Shown here piece after piece: positions 25,525 to 33,942 of a stretch of 64,000 nucleotides of DNA. The notes below the pieces were generated by a model. That model was not told the origin of the DNA, did not search any database, and saw only the letters and a program-made list of their open reading frames with translations. The translations under genes were made by a program, and so were the position numbers. Positions within the stretch are counted from its first letter, which is position 1. Each line of letters starts with the position of its first letter. This stretch comes from Oenococcus sicerae (lineage in GTDB: Bacteria > Bacillota > Bacilli > Lactobacillales > Lactobacillaceae), in assembly GCF_004102045.2 (NCBI RefSeq), contig NZ_CP029684.2:310001-374000 (forward strand), in the 5' to 3' direction.

Positions 25525-26343
25525 TTATTTCAATTGATGTGTCTTTTTAACCCGTGGAACTTCCAAAGCATAGTTCTCACCGTAAATTTGTTTTAAATAA
25601 TCATCCCAACGAGCCGGAACTCTAAAAGTTGTATCCTCAAATGGCAGAAAAGTACCCCTGCCCCAGATTTCGCTTGGAAATATCTCTTTGTCAAACGACG
25701 ATCCAGTTATGGTACCAATCCATTTGGATTGGTTTCCCATACGCGATGAATAGATTTTATCCAAGACATCATAAGTCCAATTCTGGGAATACATTTTTTC
25801 AACATGCAATTTGTTCAGTAAGGATATTATTTTTTTTCGCATTCCTTTGTGCTGGGAAATTGTATCTTTATAATTTGCAGTATGGACAGCACCCAACAAG
25901 CGAAAAAACATTACTTCATATTTAAAAAAGAATCGTCCAAAAGATGAAGCTGGAACACCATCAAGAGGCAATATGTCAATAATCGTAAATCCTAAATGAT
26001 TGTTTGATTTCAGTCCTAACTTATCTTGATATGTTGGCTTTAATAAAACTCTTGGAAAATATGAATGAATTTCATCCCCATTAAGATAACTAGCCATCCA
26101 ATATTTATCAGACCATTCTGAAGAAAGCAGTGTGATTAATCTCGAATAATCTTTACGAGGCACAGCTATATCTGTATCATCATCCCAGGGAACAAAGCCT
26201 TGATATTTGACCGCTCCCATCACTGACCCACCTCTTAAAAAAAAGTGTATATCATTTGCTGTAGCAATTTCTTTCACTTCTTTCAGGGCTTCTAATTCAA
26301 TTTTTTGAATTTTTAAAATATTCTTATCTTTTGAAAATGTCAT
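25525..26343 (-). CDS. LicD-family phosphotransferase
   Basis: 272 residues. LicD core FFLRGGSVMGAVKYQGFVPWDDDTDIAVPRKDY with the metal-binding DDDTD motif of the nucleotidyltransferase fold (residues about 36-68). LicD enzymes transfer phosphocholine or a related phospho-group to surface glycans, so the polysaccharide is probably decorated with a phosphodiester group. No choline pathway gene is visible nearby. Begins in an ATGA overlap with the upstream gene. Confidence 0.88.
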   Translation of the reverse strand: MTFSKDKNILKIQKIELEALKEVKEIATANDIHFFLRGGSVMGAVKYQGFVPWDDDTDIAVPRKDYSRLITLLSSEWSDKYWMASYLNGDEIHSYFPRVLLKPTYQDKLGLKSNNHLGFTIIDILPLDGVPASSFGRFFFKYEVMFFRLLGAVHTANYKDTISQHKGMRKKIISLLNKLHVEKMYSQNWTYDVLDKIYSSRMGNQSKWIGTITGSSFDKEIFPSEIWGRGTFLPFEDTTFRVPARWDDYLKQIYGENYALEVPRVKKTHQLK

Positions 26344-27305
26344 ACCACATCACTCTCATCAGTAATACCGTGTTCTTCTAAATAACCAAAGATAGTCCCT
26401 TTAGAACTCATATCTTTGTAAGTAATTTTTTGAATCGGATAACTAGCGAACGCTTCATCAATTACCGCTAAGTTATTGTCATCTCTCAACCTATACATCA
26501 ATAATAATGGCAAACTGTTTGGAATTTTGGGCATGTTCTTCAAAATACTGGGATTTTTTTCTAATATCAGATGCCAAAAAATATGAAAAAGATAGTAATC
26601 CTGAAGATGATTATGTGTTCGCCAATAACTCAAAAGCATTTCATATAGTCTCGAGATCGTCGGCTCACCTTTTTTCGCGATAATCAACCAGCTAGATAGC
26701 CACACAGCATTCCCGGATTGTCCAGGTCTCAAATTTTGATAAAAAAACAGTTCTTGATTTAATAAATATGTATAATTTTTCGGTAAATGGTGAACCATTA
26801 CAGTGGCATCTATCCAAATGCCGCCATATCTGCTTAATAAGTACGCTCGAATAATGTCCGAAAAATGCGCGTTAGGAATTCGCCCATCCTTCCATTTGCT
26901 CAAAATATAGACAGGCAAGTTCACATATTTGCCTAAATTCTCGTGATCGATTACAACAACTTCGTAATCTTTAAAAGCATGTTTGATAGAAGATAGTGCT
27001 TTGCGCACGATTTGAGGTGCCTGTTCCTCTCCTTGAACCCAGCATGTCCATACGATTTTTGTGCTTGAAGATGGAATGCTAGAACTGGTTAATTCCTGCT
27101 GGAGAATGTTTGCATACTTTTTAGCATACCTCCCTTTGATCTTATTTCTCTTACCCATTTGAACAAGCTCTAAACTGGTTTTGCTAAAGCCATTGAGTGC
27201 CACCGAAAAAGCAGTATAGAAAAAGGTATGAGAAAATAAAAGGTCCTTGAGAAAACCAATACCCTTGCTTTTTAATTGTTGTTTTAAATCAAACTGTTGT
27301 TTCAT
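26340..27305 (-). CDS. Capsular glycosyltransferase, GT32-like
   Basis: 321 residues from the ATG at 27305, which overlaps the end of the upstream gene by 17 bp; upstream codons are shared with that gene and are not used. IVWTCWVQGEEQAPQIVRKAL, then HFSDIIRAYLLSRYGGIWIDATVMV with the DxD-like WIDAT motif of the Gly-sugar (GT32/capsular polysaccharide synthesis) family. Adds a hexose to the repeat unit. One hydrophobic stretch at about residues 18-33 may anchor it. Confidence 0.8.
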   Translation of the reverse strand: MKQQFDLKQQLKSKGIGFLKDLLFSHTFFYTAFSVALNGFSKTSLELVQMGKRNKIKGRYAKKYANILQQELTSSSIPSSSTKIVWTCWVQGEEQAPQIVRKALSSIKHAFKDYEVVVIDHENLGKYVNLPVYILSKWKDGRIPNAHFSDIIRAYLLSRYGGIWIDATVMVHHLPKNYTYLLNQELFFYQNLRPGQSGNAVWLSSWLIIAKKGEPTISRLYEMLLSYWRTHNHLQDYYLFHIFWHLILEKNPSILKNMPKIPNSLPLLLMYRLRDDNNLAVIDEAFASYPIQKITYKDMSSKGTIFGYLEEHGITDESDVV

Positions 27306-28500
27306 TAATACGTTCTCTGGTGAACAGTTCCTCATATTTAGCAATAATATACTCCCAAGTAAATTCGTCAGCCACGCGCTTGCGGGCTGCTTTCGTGTAA
27401 GCAGCGACGCGTTTGGCATCATAGGTCTCAGTCTCGTTGATTTGAGCGGCTAAGCTGCCTTGAGCTTTAGTCCAATACATGGCTCCCTCTTGAGCAACAG
27501 CTTGATTAAAGGGTACATCAATCAGCATATTTAATCGCGTCATTGACAAAGCCTCCAGTAAGCTGGGATTCGTCCCGCCAACTTCATGACCATGGAAATA
27601 GGCGAAAGCCGATTCTCGAATATATTTCAGCAGTTCCTGATCATAGACGGTGCCGACAAATTTGACTCGCGGATCCTGATCAAAATGCGTCTGGGCTTTT
27701 AGCTGCTCGTAAAATTTATTCTCTTCGACATTCGTAATCAGGACAAAGTCCTTCTTAGTATCGCTGGCAATAAATTCGCGAATCATCGTCTCGTAATTGT
27801 TCTCCGGCACAAAGCGGCCGACGACAAGAAAATAATTATTCTCGGTGATATTTTTTTCAGCGAACCAGTCACGAACTTTAATATCTTTGCTTGTAAGTTT
27901 GGACTTTTGTACATCGGTCCCATAAGCAATATAAGTCGTATTGGGATGGAAATCCGCATACTCCTTATTTATGTATTTCTCAATCTCAGGGTTGTCAGCA
28001 ATCACAAGATCAGCCGCCTGTACCATTTTCTTTTCTGAATATTTCCAGTATTTGCGAACAGGCTTGGGCCATTTGGCTCTCGCCCATTCGTGACCATCTG
28101 GATTCAGATAGAATTTGCCACCCAGAGCATGAATTTCTTTAGCAAAGTGCTTGGCAAAAGGCCCGATACGATTGGCTAGGACATAAAAAATAGGATGCTG
28201 ATCCTTATTTTGTCTGCTAATCCGAATAGCTTCTTTCAGAGCTTTATAATCATAAGCAATTGCTTGAGCCGAGCCGATTTGTGGGACTTTAATCGAGAAG
28301 ACGTCAGCGCCATTGTAATCAAAGTGCTGATTTTTAGCCGCCAGCTCGCCATTATCCCAGCGAGAAGCAACATGATACTTGATTTTTGTGTTCTTTTGAC
28401 CAGCGGTCAGTTTATCGACAAAAGTCTCAAAACCACCATAATTGGCTGGAATTCCCTTTGATCCGACGATATAAACATGCTGTATCTCTGTATCTGCCAA
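27289..28500 (-). CDS. Family 4 glycosyltransferase with DUF1972 (rhamnosyl-type)
   Basis: 403 residues. N-terminal DUF1972 domain (YIVGSKGIPANYGGFETFVDKL), typical of Gram-positive enzymes that add the second sugar, usually rhamnose, to the lipid-linked primer (as in Cps2T). C-terminal GT4 with GHEVGGTNPSLLEALSM. The start is a TTG at 28500 after a GGGGG stretch; no ATG is closer. First gene after the sucrose unit, so it needs its own promoter in 28501-28700. Higher GC than the genes that follow. Confidence 0.85.
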   Translation of the reverse strand: MADTEIQHVYIVGSKGIPANYGGFETFVDKLTAGQKNTKIKYHVASRWDNGELAAKNQHFDYNGADVFSIKVPQIGSAQAIAYDYKALKEAIRISRQNKDQHPIFYVLANRIGPFAKHFAKEIHALGGKFYLNPDGHEWARAKWPKPVRKYWKYSEKKMVQAADLVIADNPEIEKYINKEYADFHPNTTYIAYGTDVQKSKLTSKDIKVRDWFAEKNITENNYFLVVGRFVPENNYETMIREFIASDTKKDFVLITNVEENKFYEQLKAQTHFDQDPRVKFVGTVYDQELLKYIRESAFAYFHGHEVGGTNPSLLEALSMTRLNMLIDVPFNQAVAQEGAMYWTKAQGSLAAQINETETYDAKRVAAYTKAARKRVADEFTWEYIIAKYEELFTRERINETTV

Positions 28501-28666
28501 TTAATAAGCCCCCGAAACTAACACAAAACATCCCAATTTAAATACTTACAAACTCTTTATCAATATTGAATATAACACCATCAGGCAGATTGTTCTAAAA
28601 TCAAAACCGATTTTAATAAAAACCGATCCCAAATAATGAGAACGGTAAAAATAATTGGCGCCATAA

Positions 28667-28681
28667 TGTCAAAATATGACA
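28667..28681. promoter_or_regulatory. Short palindrome before the glycosyltransferase block
   Basis: TGTCA-AAATA-TGACA, 5-bp arms, in the 222-bp gap between the EIIA gene and the exopolysaccharide block. Sits in the region where the promoter of the second half of the exopolysaccharide cluster must be. Possible regulator site; weak by itself. Confidence 0.3.
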
Positions 28682-28722
28682 ACACTTACATTATAAGTGA
28701 AAATTAAGTGCCACAACAAAAA

Positions 28723-29226
28723 TTAGTTAATCGTATATTGGCCGATTTGCTCCCCATGTTTCTTTTCGCCATTTTGCACTTGAAAATCAACATGAACATC
28801 TTCAGATTTAACAAAAATAATCAGCACTTCGGGTGATAAATCTGCCTCTTTGATTTGGGCAATGTCCATCGTGCCGATTGGAGATTGAGCGATGATCGCA
28901 TCGCCTTTTTTCACTTTTAAATCAAAGGGCTTGCCAAACAATTCAACTGTATCAATGCCTAAATGTAATAAGATATCAGCACCATCTGTAGTATGAATGG
29001 TCAATGCATGTTTTGTATCTGCGACCATTGTAATCGTCCCGCTAACCGGAGCGAAAATTTTGTCAGAAGACGGCATAACAAGAAAACCATCCCCCATTGT
29101 TTTCTGTGCAAAGATTGGATCCGATGCATGCGTGAGACTTTGTACCTCACCGTCAACGGGTACGAAAATTTTGCCTTCGGTATCCGTGACCCTATCCTTA
29201 TTCTTATTTTTCAAAAAATTAAACAT
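28723..29226 (-). CDS. crr: PTS glucose-family EIIA component
   Basis: 167 residues, stand-alone EIIA of the glucose type (crr fold). GKIFVPVDGEVQSL, FAPVSGTITMVADTKHALTIHTTDGADILLHLGIDTVEL: the two histidines of the active site, with phospho-acceptor His in LLHLGIDT. Donates phosphate to an EIIB. The sucrose EIIBC upstream lacks its own EIIA domain, so this is its likely partner. GGAGGTG ribosome site, 14 bp after the stop of the invertase gene: same operon. Confidence 0.9.
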   Translation of the reverse strand: MFNFLKNKNKDRVTDTEGKIFVPVDGEVQSLTHASDPIFAQKTMGDGFLVMPSSDKIFAPVSGTITMVADTKHALTIHTTDGADILLHLGIDTVELFGKPFDLKVKKGDAIIAQSPIGTMDIAQIKEADLSPEVLIIFVKSEDVHVDFQVQNGEKKHGEQIGQYTIN

Positions 29227-29240
29227 ATTTCACCTCCGAC

Positions 29241-30755
29241 CTAAATCTTCCAAATAGAAGCTGTCAGCTTTGTCTTCCCACCTCGACTTGTAACGAATAA
29301 ATTGTCCTGATCGTTATCTGGGAAAATACGCGCTGAGAACACGATAATGCCACCATTAATGAATATTTCAACAGAAGAGTTGTCGACGAAAATCTGCATC
29401 CTGATCTTATCTTTAATCATGAGTTTCCGATAGCGCTCGCTGCCGTACTTTGCAGCAAAAGGAATCCCAGCATCGGCTCTAGACAGTGAAACCAATTGTT
29501 CATTCTTATCAAATACCAGTTTCGTGTTTTTATCATTATCAGCATTAGCACGAATATCCATTTCAAAACGGCTAGATGTGCTCATATCGATCTCAGCATC
29601 AATTTCTTGAGTCCTATTAGCAGCCAGCAGAACTGGATTCTCTGAGACGAAGAAATCAAATTTAGTCTGCTCTTTACGAAGGGCTGCTAATTCACGAATC
29701 GGTTTTTGTACTAATTGGCCATCTTGGATCGATAATTCACGCGGCAGAACCAAGCAGCCTGCGTAATGGTACTTTTCAGTCGGATAAGCAATTTCAGAGA
29801 TACCAAACCAGGCACTGAGAATGCGTCGGCCATCAGGAGCTGCCATTGTTTGAGTGGCATAAAAATCAAAACCAGCATCAAGCTCTTGAAAATGGCCGTG
29901 GTTAAAAATCAAGTTGTGATAATCCATTTTGTCCCCAACGAAACAACCCGTCTGATAAATATTTTCATAAAGCCCATCGTGTGCCGGAATCCCTTGTGGG
30001 CTAAAGAGCAGTACACCTTGATCATCAACCTCAAAATAATCCGGGCATTCCCACATATGCCCAAAGTTCCTTTCTGCCGGCTGCATCTCGCCCAAAGTTG
30101 TCCAATGATGCAGATCCTTTGAGTGAACCACGACCACCGTACCGGTCTGGTCTTGTCGCTGCGCACCCAATACTGCATAATAATCGGAACCGTGCTGCCA
30201 AATCTTCGGATCCCGAAAATGGCCTGTGTACCCCTTTGGCGAATCCGTGAGTAATGGATGATCAAACTTTGTAAAATGGTTCTCATGGTCCATAAATGCA
30301 CCCAATTGGTAAGGAACGCGATGCCATTGGTCAGTATCTGTGTCCACCCAAGTATTGCCGGTATAAATGATGAATAATTGGTCGTTAACACTTAGTGCAC
30401 TGCCAGAATAGGTACCATATTGATCATATTTTGTGTCGCTCTCAATCGCGGGTCCGATCTCCTGCCAATGAACCAGATCTTTAGAAACCAGATGATACCA
30501 GCCGTGTTGCCAAATCTTCGGATCTTTGTGAAAAGCTAATGGCGTCCATTGGTAGCATAGATGATATTGGCCATCGAAATAGACAAATCCATTCGGATCA
30601 TTTAAAACGCCAGATCTGGGTTCAACATGAAATTTTTGTCTGAATGGGCTGGTGTTGGCAATAGCCTCTTCATCTGAAATAATTGCCGGTTTGACATCTT
30701 TAATGTTTTTGACCATATTCTGAAACTGCTTTTTTCTATCTTCTGCTGTAATCAT
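29241..30755 (-). CDS. scrB: Sucrose-6-phosphate hydrolase (GH32)
   Basis: 504 residues. GH32 motifs: HVEPRSGVLNDPNGF (nucleophile Asp), GHFRDPKIW (RDP), and MWECPDYF (EC acid/base) in the five-blade propeller, then a C-terminal beta-sandwich with VEIFINGG. Splits sucrose 6-phosphate to glucose 6-phosphate and fructose inside the cell. Lies 43 bp after the PTS gene. There is no fructokinase gene nearby. GAAAGG ribosome site before the ATG. Confidence 0.93.
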   Translation of the reverse strand: MITAEDRKKQFQNMVKNIKDVKPAIISDEEAIANTSPFRQKFHVEPRSGVLNDPNGFVYFDGQYHLCYQWTPLAFHKDPKIWQHGWYHLVSKDLVHWQEIGPAIESDTKYDQYGTYSGSALSVNDQLFIIYTGNTWVDTDTDQWHRVPYQLGAFMDHENHFTKFDHPLLTDSPKGYTGHFRDPKIWQHGSDYYAVLGAQRQDQTGTVVVVHSKDLHHWTTLGEMQPAERNFGHMWECPDYFEVDDQGVLLFSPQGIPAHDGLYENIYQTGCFVGDKMDYHNLIFNHGHFQELDAGFDFYATQTMAAPDGRRILSAWFGISEIAYPTEKYHYAGCLVLPRELSIQDGQLVQKPIRELAALRKEQTKFDFFVSENPVLLAANRTQEIDAEIDMSTSSRFEMDIRANADNDKNTKLVFDKNEQLVSLSRADAGIPFAAKYGSERYRKLMIKDKIRMQIFVDNSSVEIFINGGIIVFSARIFPDNDQDNLFVTSRGGKTKLTASIWKI

Positions 30756-30798
30756 GTCAAACCTTTCTTAGATAATCGCATCCTAAAATTGAAATAAC

Positions 30799-32283
30799 TT
30801 ACTTGCTTTCAGTCTTGAGTGCTGGGGCATTTTTCTTTTGGAAGAATTTGCCAATCAAGACCGTCGCAATAAATCCAATACCGACACCGATCAGGTTCGT
30901 GATAATGTAATTCAAATAACCATTATTGGCAGGATCCGCAATCGCAATCCCTGGTAAGGCTGTCGTTCCGAAACTAATCGCCGTCAATTTAGTTAGGTAG
31001 ATGTAGCCGCCGGCAATAGCGCCGCCGATGCAGCCGCCGATTAACGGATAGCGGTTTTTAATATTGATTCCGAATAGAGCGGGTTCTGAAATGCCAAACA
31101 AGATTGAGAAGAAGGCTGAAATCGAGATTTCTTTAGCTTTCTTACTGTGCCTGTTCAATAGCATATATCCCAAAACGCCACCGCCTTGGCCCATTAAAGC
31201 GCCAGAGAAAAGTGGATTTAAGAAATCTTTGCCAGTTGTAGCAATCAATTGAGCTTCTACAGCTCCGAACATATTATGCAGGCCGGTAATAACAATCAGC
31301 TGCTGCACACCGCCAAAGAACATGTATCCAAAAATGCCGAATGCCTTTGAGACCCATACCAAGCCATTAGTAACCCAGCTTGAAAGTGCCATACCTATAG
31401 GTCCGACAAGCAAGAAGAGCACAAATGAAGCAACTAAAATAGTCAGCATAGGAGCTAAAACAAATTGAATGACGCCTGGTAATTTCTTTTGGAAAAAATT
31501 ATCCAGTCGAGCAACTACCCAGCCCATAATCAAAGCTACAATGATTTGTCCGCCAAAACTTGTAAGAGAAAAATGCATTCCAAAAATATTAGCAATAACC
31601 GCTTTCGCATTACCCGCGGAAACATCAGATAGCGACGGCAAGCTCGAAGACATCATTACTGCGCCAATCGCCAAGCCTAAAACCGGTCGACCACCATAGC
31701 GCTTGGTCGCCGAATAAACAACGATCAAAGGCAACATCGCGAAAATACCAGAAGCACCAAGACTGATAATCAAACTTATACCGCTAATATTAGGAAACAT
31801 CTGGACCAATGATTGGGATCCAAAAATTTTCTGCGTCAAGACATTATTTAAACCGATTAGAATACCGGCAGCTAAAATGCCTGGCAATATTTCCGTGAAA
31901 ACACCTGTCAGATCATCAACGAAACTGGAAAACCAGCCTTTATCTTTTGTGGTAGTTTTTTCTTCTATCGTGTCCGAGGATTTGGAATCCTGGCCTTGAC
32001 TGCTGGCAAAAGTTGCTGGAATACCCGTATGCTTCAAGAAAACAGCTGTTACTTTATCTACCAGCCCAGCTCCGAAAACAATTTGTAATTGATTCCTGTT
32101 AATATTAACGCCCTGTACCAAATCAATTTGGGATAAAGCTTTTTCATCAACTTTAGAAGTATCTCTTAAATTTATACGGAGTCGAGTCGCACAATGGAAT
32201 GCAAATATCGCATTTTCTTTGCCACCTATCGCGGGCAGAATCTTATCAGAGATGGACTCATACCGCTCTTCATCACTTTTCAT
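30799..32283 (-). CDS. scrA: PTS sucrose EIIBC permease
   Basis: 494 residues. EIIB domain at 1-90 with the phospho-cysteine motif FHCATRLRI (about C30), a linker, and a ten-helix EIIC of the glucose/sucrose subfamily from about 130 to 480 with GISEPALFGINIKNRYPLIG. Moves sucrose in as sucrose 6-phosphate. Lacks EIIA, supplied by crr. GGAGG site. The promoter region carries a cre-like site over the -35 box, so catabolite control by CcpA is likely, and a divergent AraC-type regulator is next door. Confidence 0.92.
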   Translation of the reverse strand: MKSDEERYESISDKILPAIGGKENAIFAFHCATRLRINLRDTSKVDEKALSQIDLVQGVNINRNQLQIVFGAGLVDKVTAVFLKHTGIPATFASSQGQDSKSSDTIEEKTTTKDKGWFSSFVDDLTGVFTEILPGILAAGILIGLNNVLTQKIFGSQSLVQMFPNISGISLIISLGASGIFAMLPLIVVYSATKRYGGRPVLGLAIGAVMMSSSLPSLSDVSAGNAKAVIANIFGMHFSLTSFGGQIIVALIMGWVVARLDNFFQKKLPGVIQFVLAPMLTILVASFVLFLLVGPIGMALSSWVTNGLVWVSKAFGIFGYMFFGGVQQLIVITGLHNMFGAVEAQLIATTGKDFLNPLFSGALMGQGGGVLGYMLLNRHSKKAKEISISAFFSILFGISEPALFGINIKNRYPLIGGCIGGAIAGGYIYLTKLTAISFGTTALPGIAIADPANNGYLNYIITNLIGVGIGFIATVLIGKFFQKKNAPALKTESK

Positions 32284-32350
32284 ATCATTCCTCCAAGAAA
32301 TAACAGTTATAATTTGTGATCACTGAAATTATGCTTTCATCATAGAACTA

Positions 32351-32364
32351 TGTAAGCGCTTAGA
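32351..32364. promoter_or_regulatory. cre-like site at the scrA promoter
   Basis: TGTAAGCGCTTAGA matches the CcpA site consensus except near the last bases, with the palindromic core AAGCGCTT. On the minus strand it overlaps a TTACAT -35 box, 16 bp before CATAAT, so CcpA binding would repress scrA-scrB-crr when better sugars are present. Confidence 0.55.
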
Positions 32365-32416
32365 TAATGGATAAATGTTGCATTGATGGGTTGAAATGTT
32401 GATAAAATAGATCTAT

Positions 32417-33238
32417 ATGGCTCGTAAATACACATTTATCAATGAAAATTTTAACGAGTACCTTTATTTATCGTCAGGCGGATTTGAGCACTGTGAGCCA
32501 TCGCACAGCTATGGTCCCGGTGCACGTACAGGTTACATGATCCATTATGTATCCGAGGGTAAAGGAGTATTTACAAGCAAGAATATTAGGTATCATATTT
32601 CTCCAGGCGAATTTTTCTTTATTCAGCCAGGCAAAATCGTCAAAATGGAAGCAAACCAAAAGGAGCCTTGGACAATCAACTGGATTCGTTTCAAAGGCAG
32701 GCTAGTCGATACTTATCTGAATCAAATTGGCGTATCACTGATGAATCCAGTCGTTTCCGGAGAAAGTGCCCAGAAAATAAAAAAGATCATCTCAGATTTG
32801 ATTCAAACTTCATTGATGAATCAAGCAGACGACCTTTACTATTCAGAAAAATTACTAGAAGTTATCAGAATTATGAGATTGGCCTATCCTTCAACCGTCT
32901 CTAGTCATTATTCCGCGGATGCAAAAATTTTTCATGAAGGCATGCAATTTATAGAAAAAAACTTTGACTCGCCAATCACGATAGAAGATGTTAGAACAAA
33001 GCTAGCAGTCGATCGATCATACCTTTATCGAGCTTTCAAAAAATGGCTGGATGCCAGTCCTAAAGAATTTCTTGTTTCTCTCAGGATGGATAAAGCCAAA
33101 GAGATTTTGCAGGATAAAAACAATCAAAATACGATCCGTTCTATCGCTTTTGCCTGCGGCTTTGAAGACCCTCAATATTTCACAAAAGCTTTTAAGGATT
33201 TCACAGGTAAAACGCCGACTGAATATCGCAACGAGTGA
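32417..33238 (+). CDS. AraC-family regulator of the sucrose genes
   Basis: 273 residues. N-terminal cupin-like sensing domain with HYVSEGKGVF and ISPGEFFFIQPGK, then two helix-turn-helix units at about 175-270 (VRTKLAVDRSYLYRAFKKW, IRSIAFACGFEDPQYFTKAFKDFTGKTPTEYR), the MsmR/RafR type. Divergent from scrA and probably its activator; sucrose or a phospho-sugar may be the signal. ATG at 32417, no good ribosome site. Confidence 0.88.
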   Translation: MARKYTFINENFNEYLYLSSGGFEHCEPSHSYGPGARTGYMIHYVSEGKGVFTSKNIRYHISPGEFFFIQPGKIVKMEANQKEPWTINWIRFKGRLVDTYLNQIGVSLMNPVVSGESAQKIKKIISDLIQTSLMNQADDLYYSEKLLEVIRIMRLAYPSTVSSHYSADAKIFHEGMQFIEKNFDSPITIEDVRTKLAVDRSYLYRAFKKWLDASPKEFLVSLRMDKAKEILQDKNNQNTIRSIAFACGFEDPQYFTKAFKDFTGKTPTEYRNE

Positions 33239-33250
33239 ATTGCTTCTATC

Positions 33251-33919
33251 TTAGTAAGCTCCCGAATCTTTACTGAATAAGACCAGTGCCACCGTCTTAA
33301 AGCAGATTTTAATATCGTTTCTAAATGACCGCTCTTCTATGTACTGCAAGTCCAACTTAATCATATCTTTAAAGTCAAGATTCGAACGACCGGAAACCTG
33401 CCAAAGGCCGGAAATACCTGGCTTGACTAGCAAACGCTGCTTGTCAAAATCATTGTACCTATTTAACTCACGAGAAAGACAGGGACGCGGGCCGACCAAA
33501 GACATGTCGCCTTTAACCACATTCCAAAATTGAGGCAATTCATCTAAAGAATAGCGGCGAATAAAATGGCCGATCTTCGTGACACGGGGATCCTCTTTCA
33601 TTTTGAACATGCCACCATGCATTTCATTTTGTTCCAATAGTTTATCTTTAAGCTTGTCAGCATTCAGGACCATACTGCGAAGCTTGTACATAATAAAAGG
33701 CTGACCATTTTTACCGATCCGTTCCTGTGCGAAAAAGACTGGCCCACCATCTTGCTTGATCTTGACTGCGAGAATGCCGATCGGAATGATGCTGATGAGG
33801 ATGCCAAATAAACCGCCAATAACATCAAAGGATCTCTTAATGGCATAATAAAAAATCGATTTTCTTGGAAAACCGTTTAAATTTTTGACTTTCCCATTTC
33901 CCGCACACAACATCTTCAT
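33251..33919 (-). CDS. Undecaprenyl-phosphate priming sugar-phosphotransferase
   Basis: 222 residues, short PGT (WcaJ/CpsE C-terminal type). One N-terminal membrane helix (about 25-46, GLFGILISIIPIGI), then KQDGGPVFFAQERIGKNGQPF, DELPQFWNVVKGDMSLVGPRP and PGISGLWQVSGRS. Puts the first sugar-phosphate on undecaprenyl phosphate. The ATG at 33919 or the TTG at 33922 may be used. Close behind the kinase gene, but cut off from the glycosyltransferases by the sucrose unit. Confidence 0.9.
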   Translation of the reverse strand: MKMLCAGNGKVKNLNGFPRKSIFYYAIKRSFDVIGGLFGILISIIPIGILAVKIKQDGGPVFFAQERIGKNGQPFIMYKLRSMVLNADKLKDKLLEQNEMHGGMFKMKEDPRVTKIGHFIRRYSLDELPQFWNVVKGDMSLVGPRPCLSRELNRYNDFDKQRLLVKPGISGLWQVSGRSNLDFKDMIKLDLQYIEERSFRNDIKICFKTVALVLFSKDSGAY

Positions 33920-33942
33920 CAATAATTAATTCTCCCAATTAA

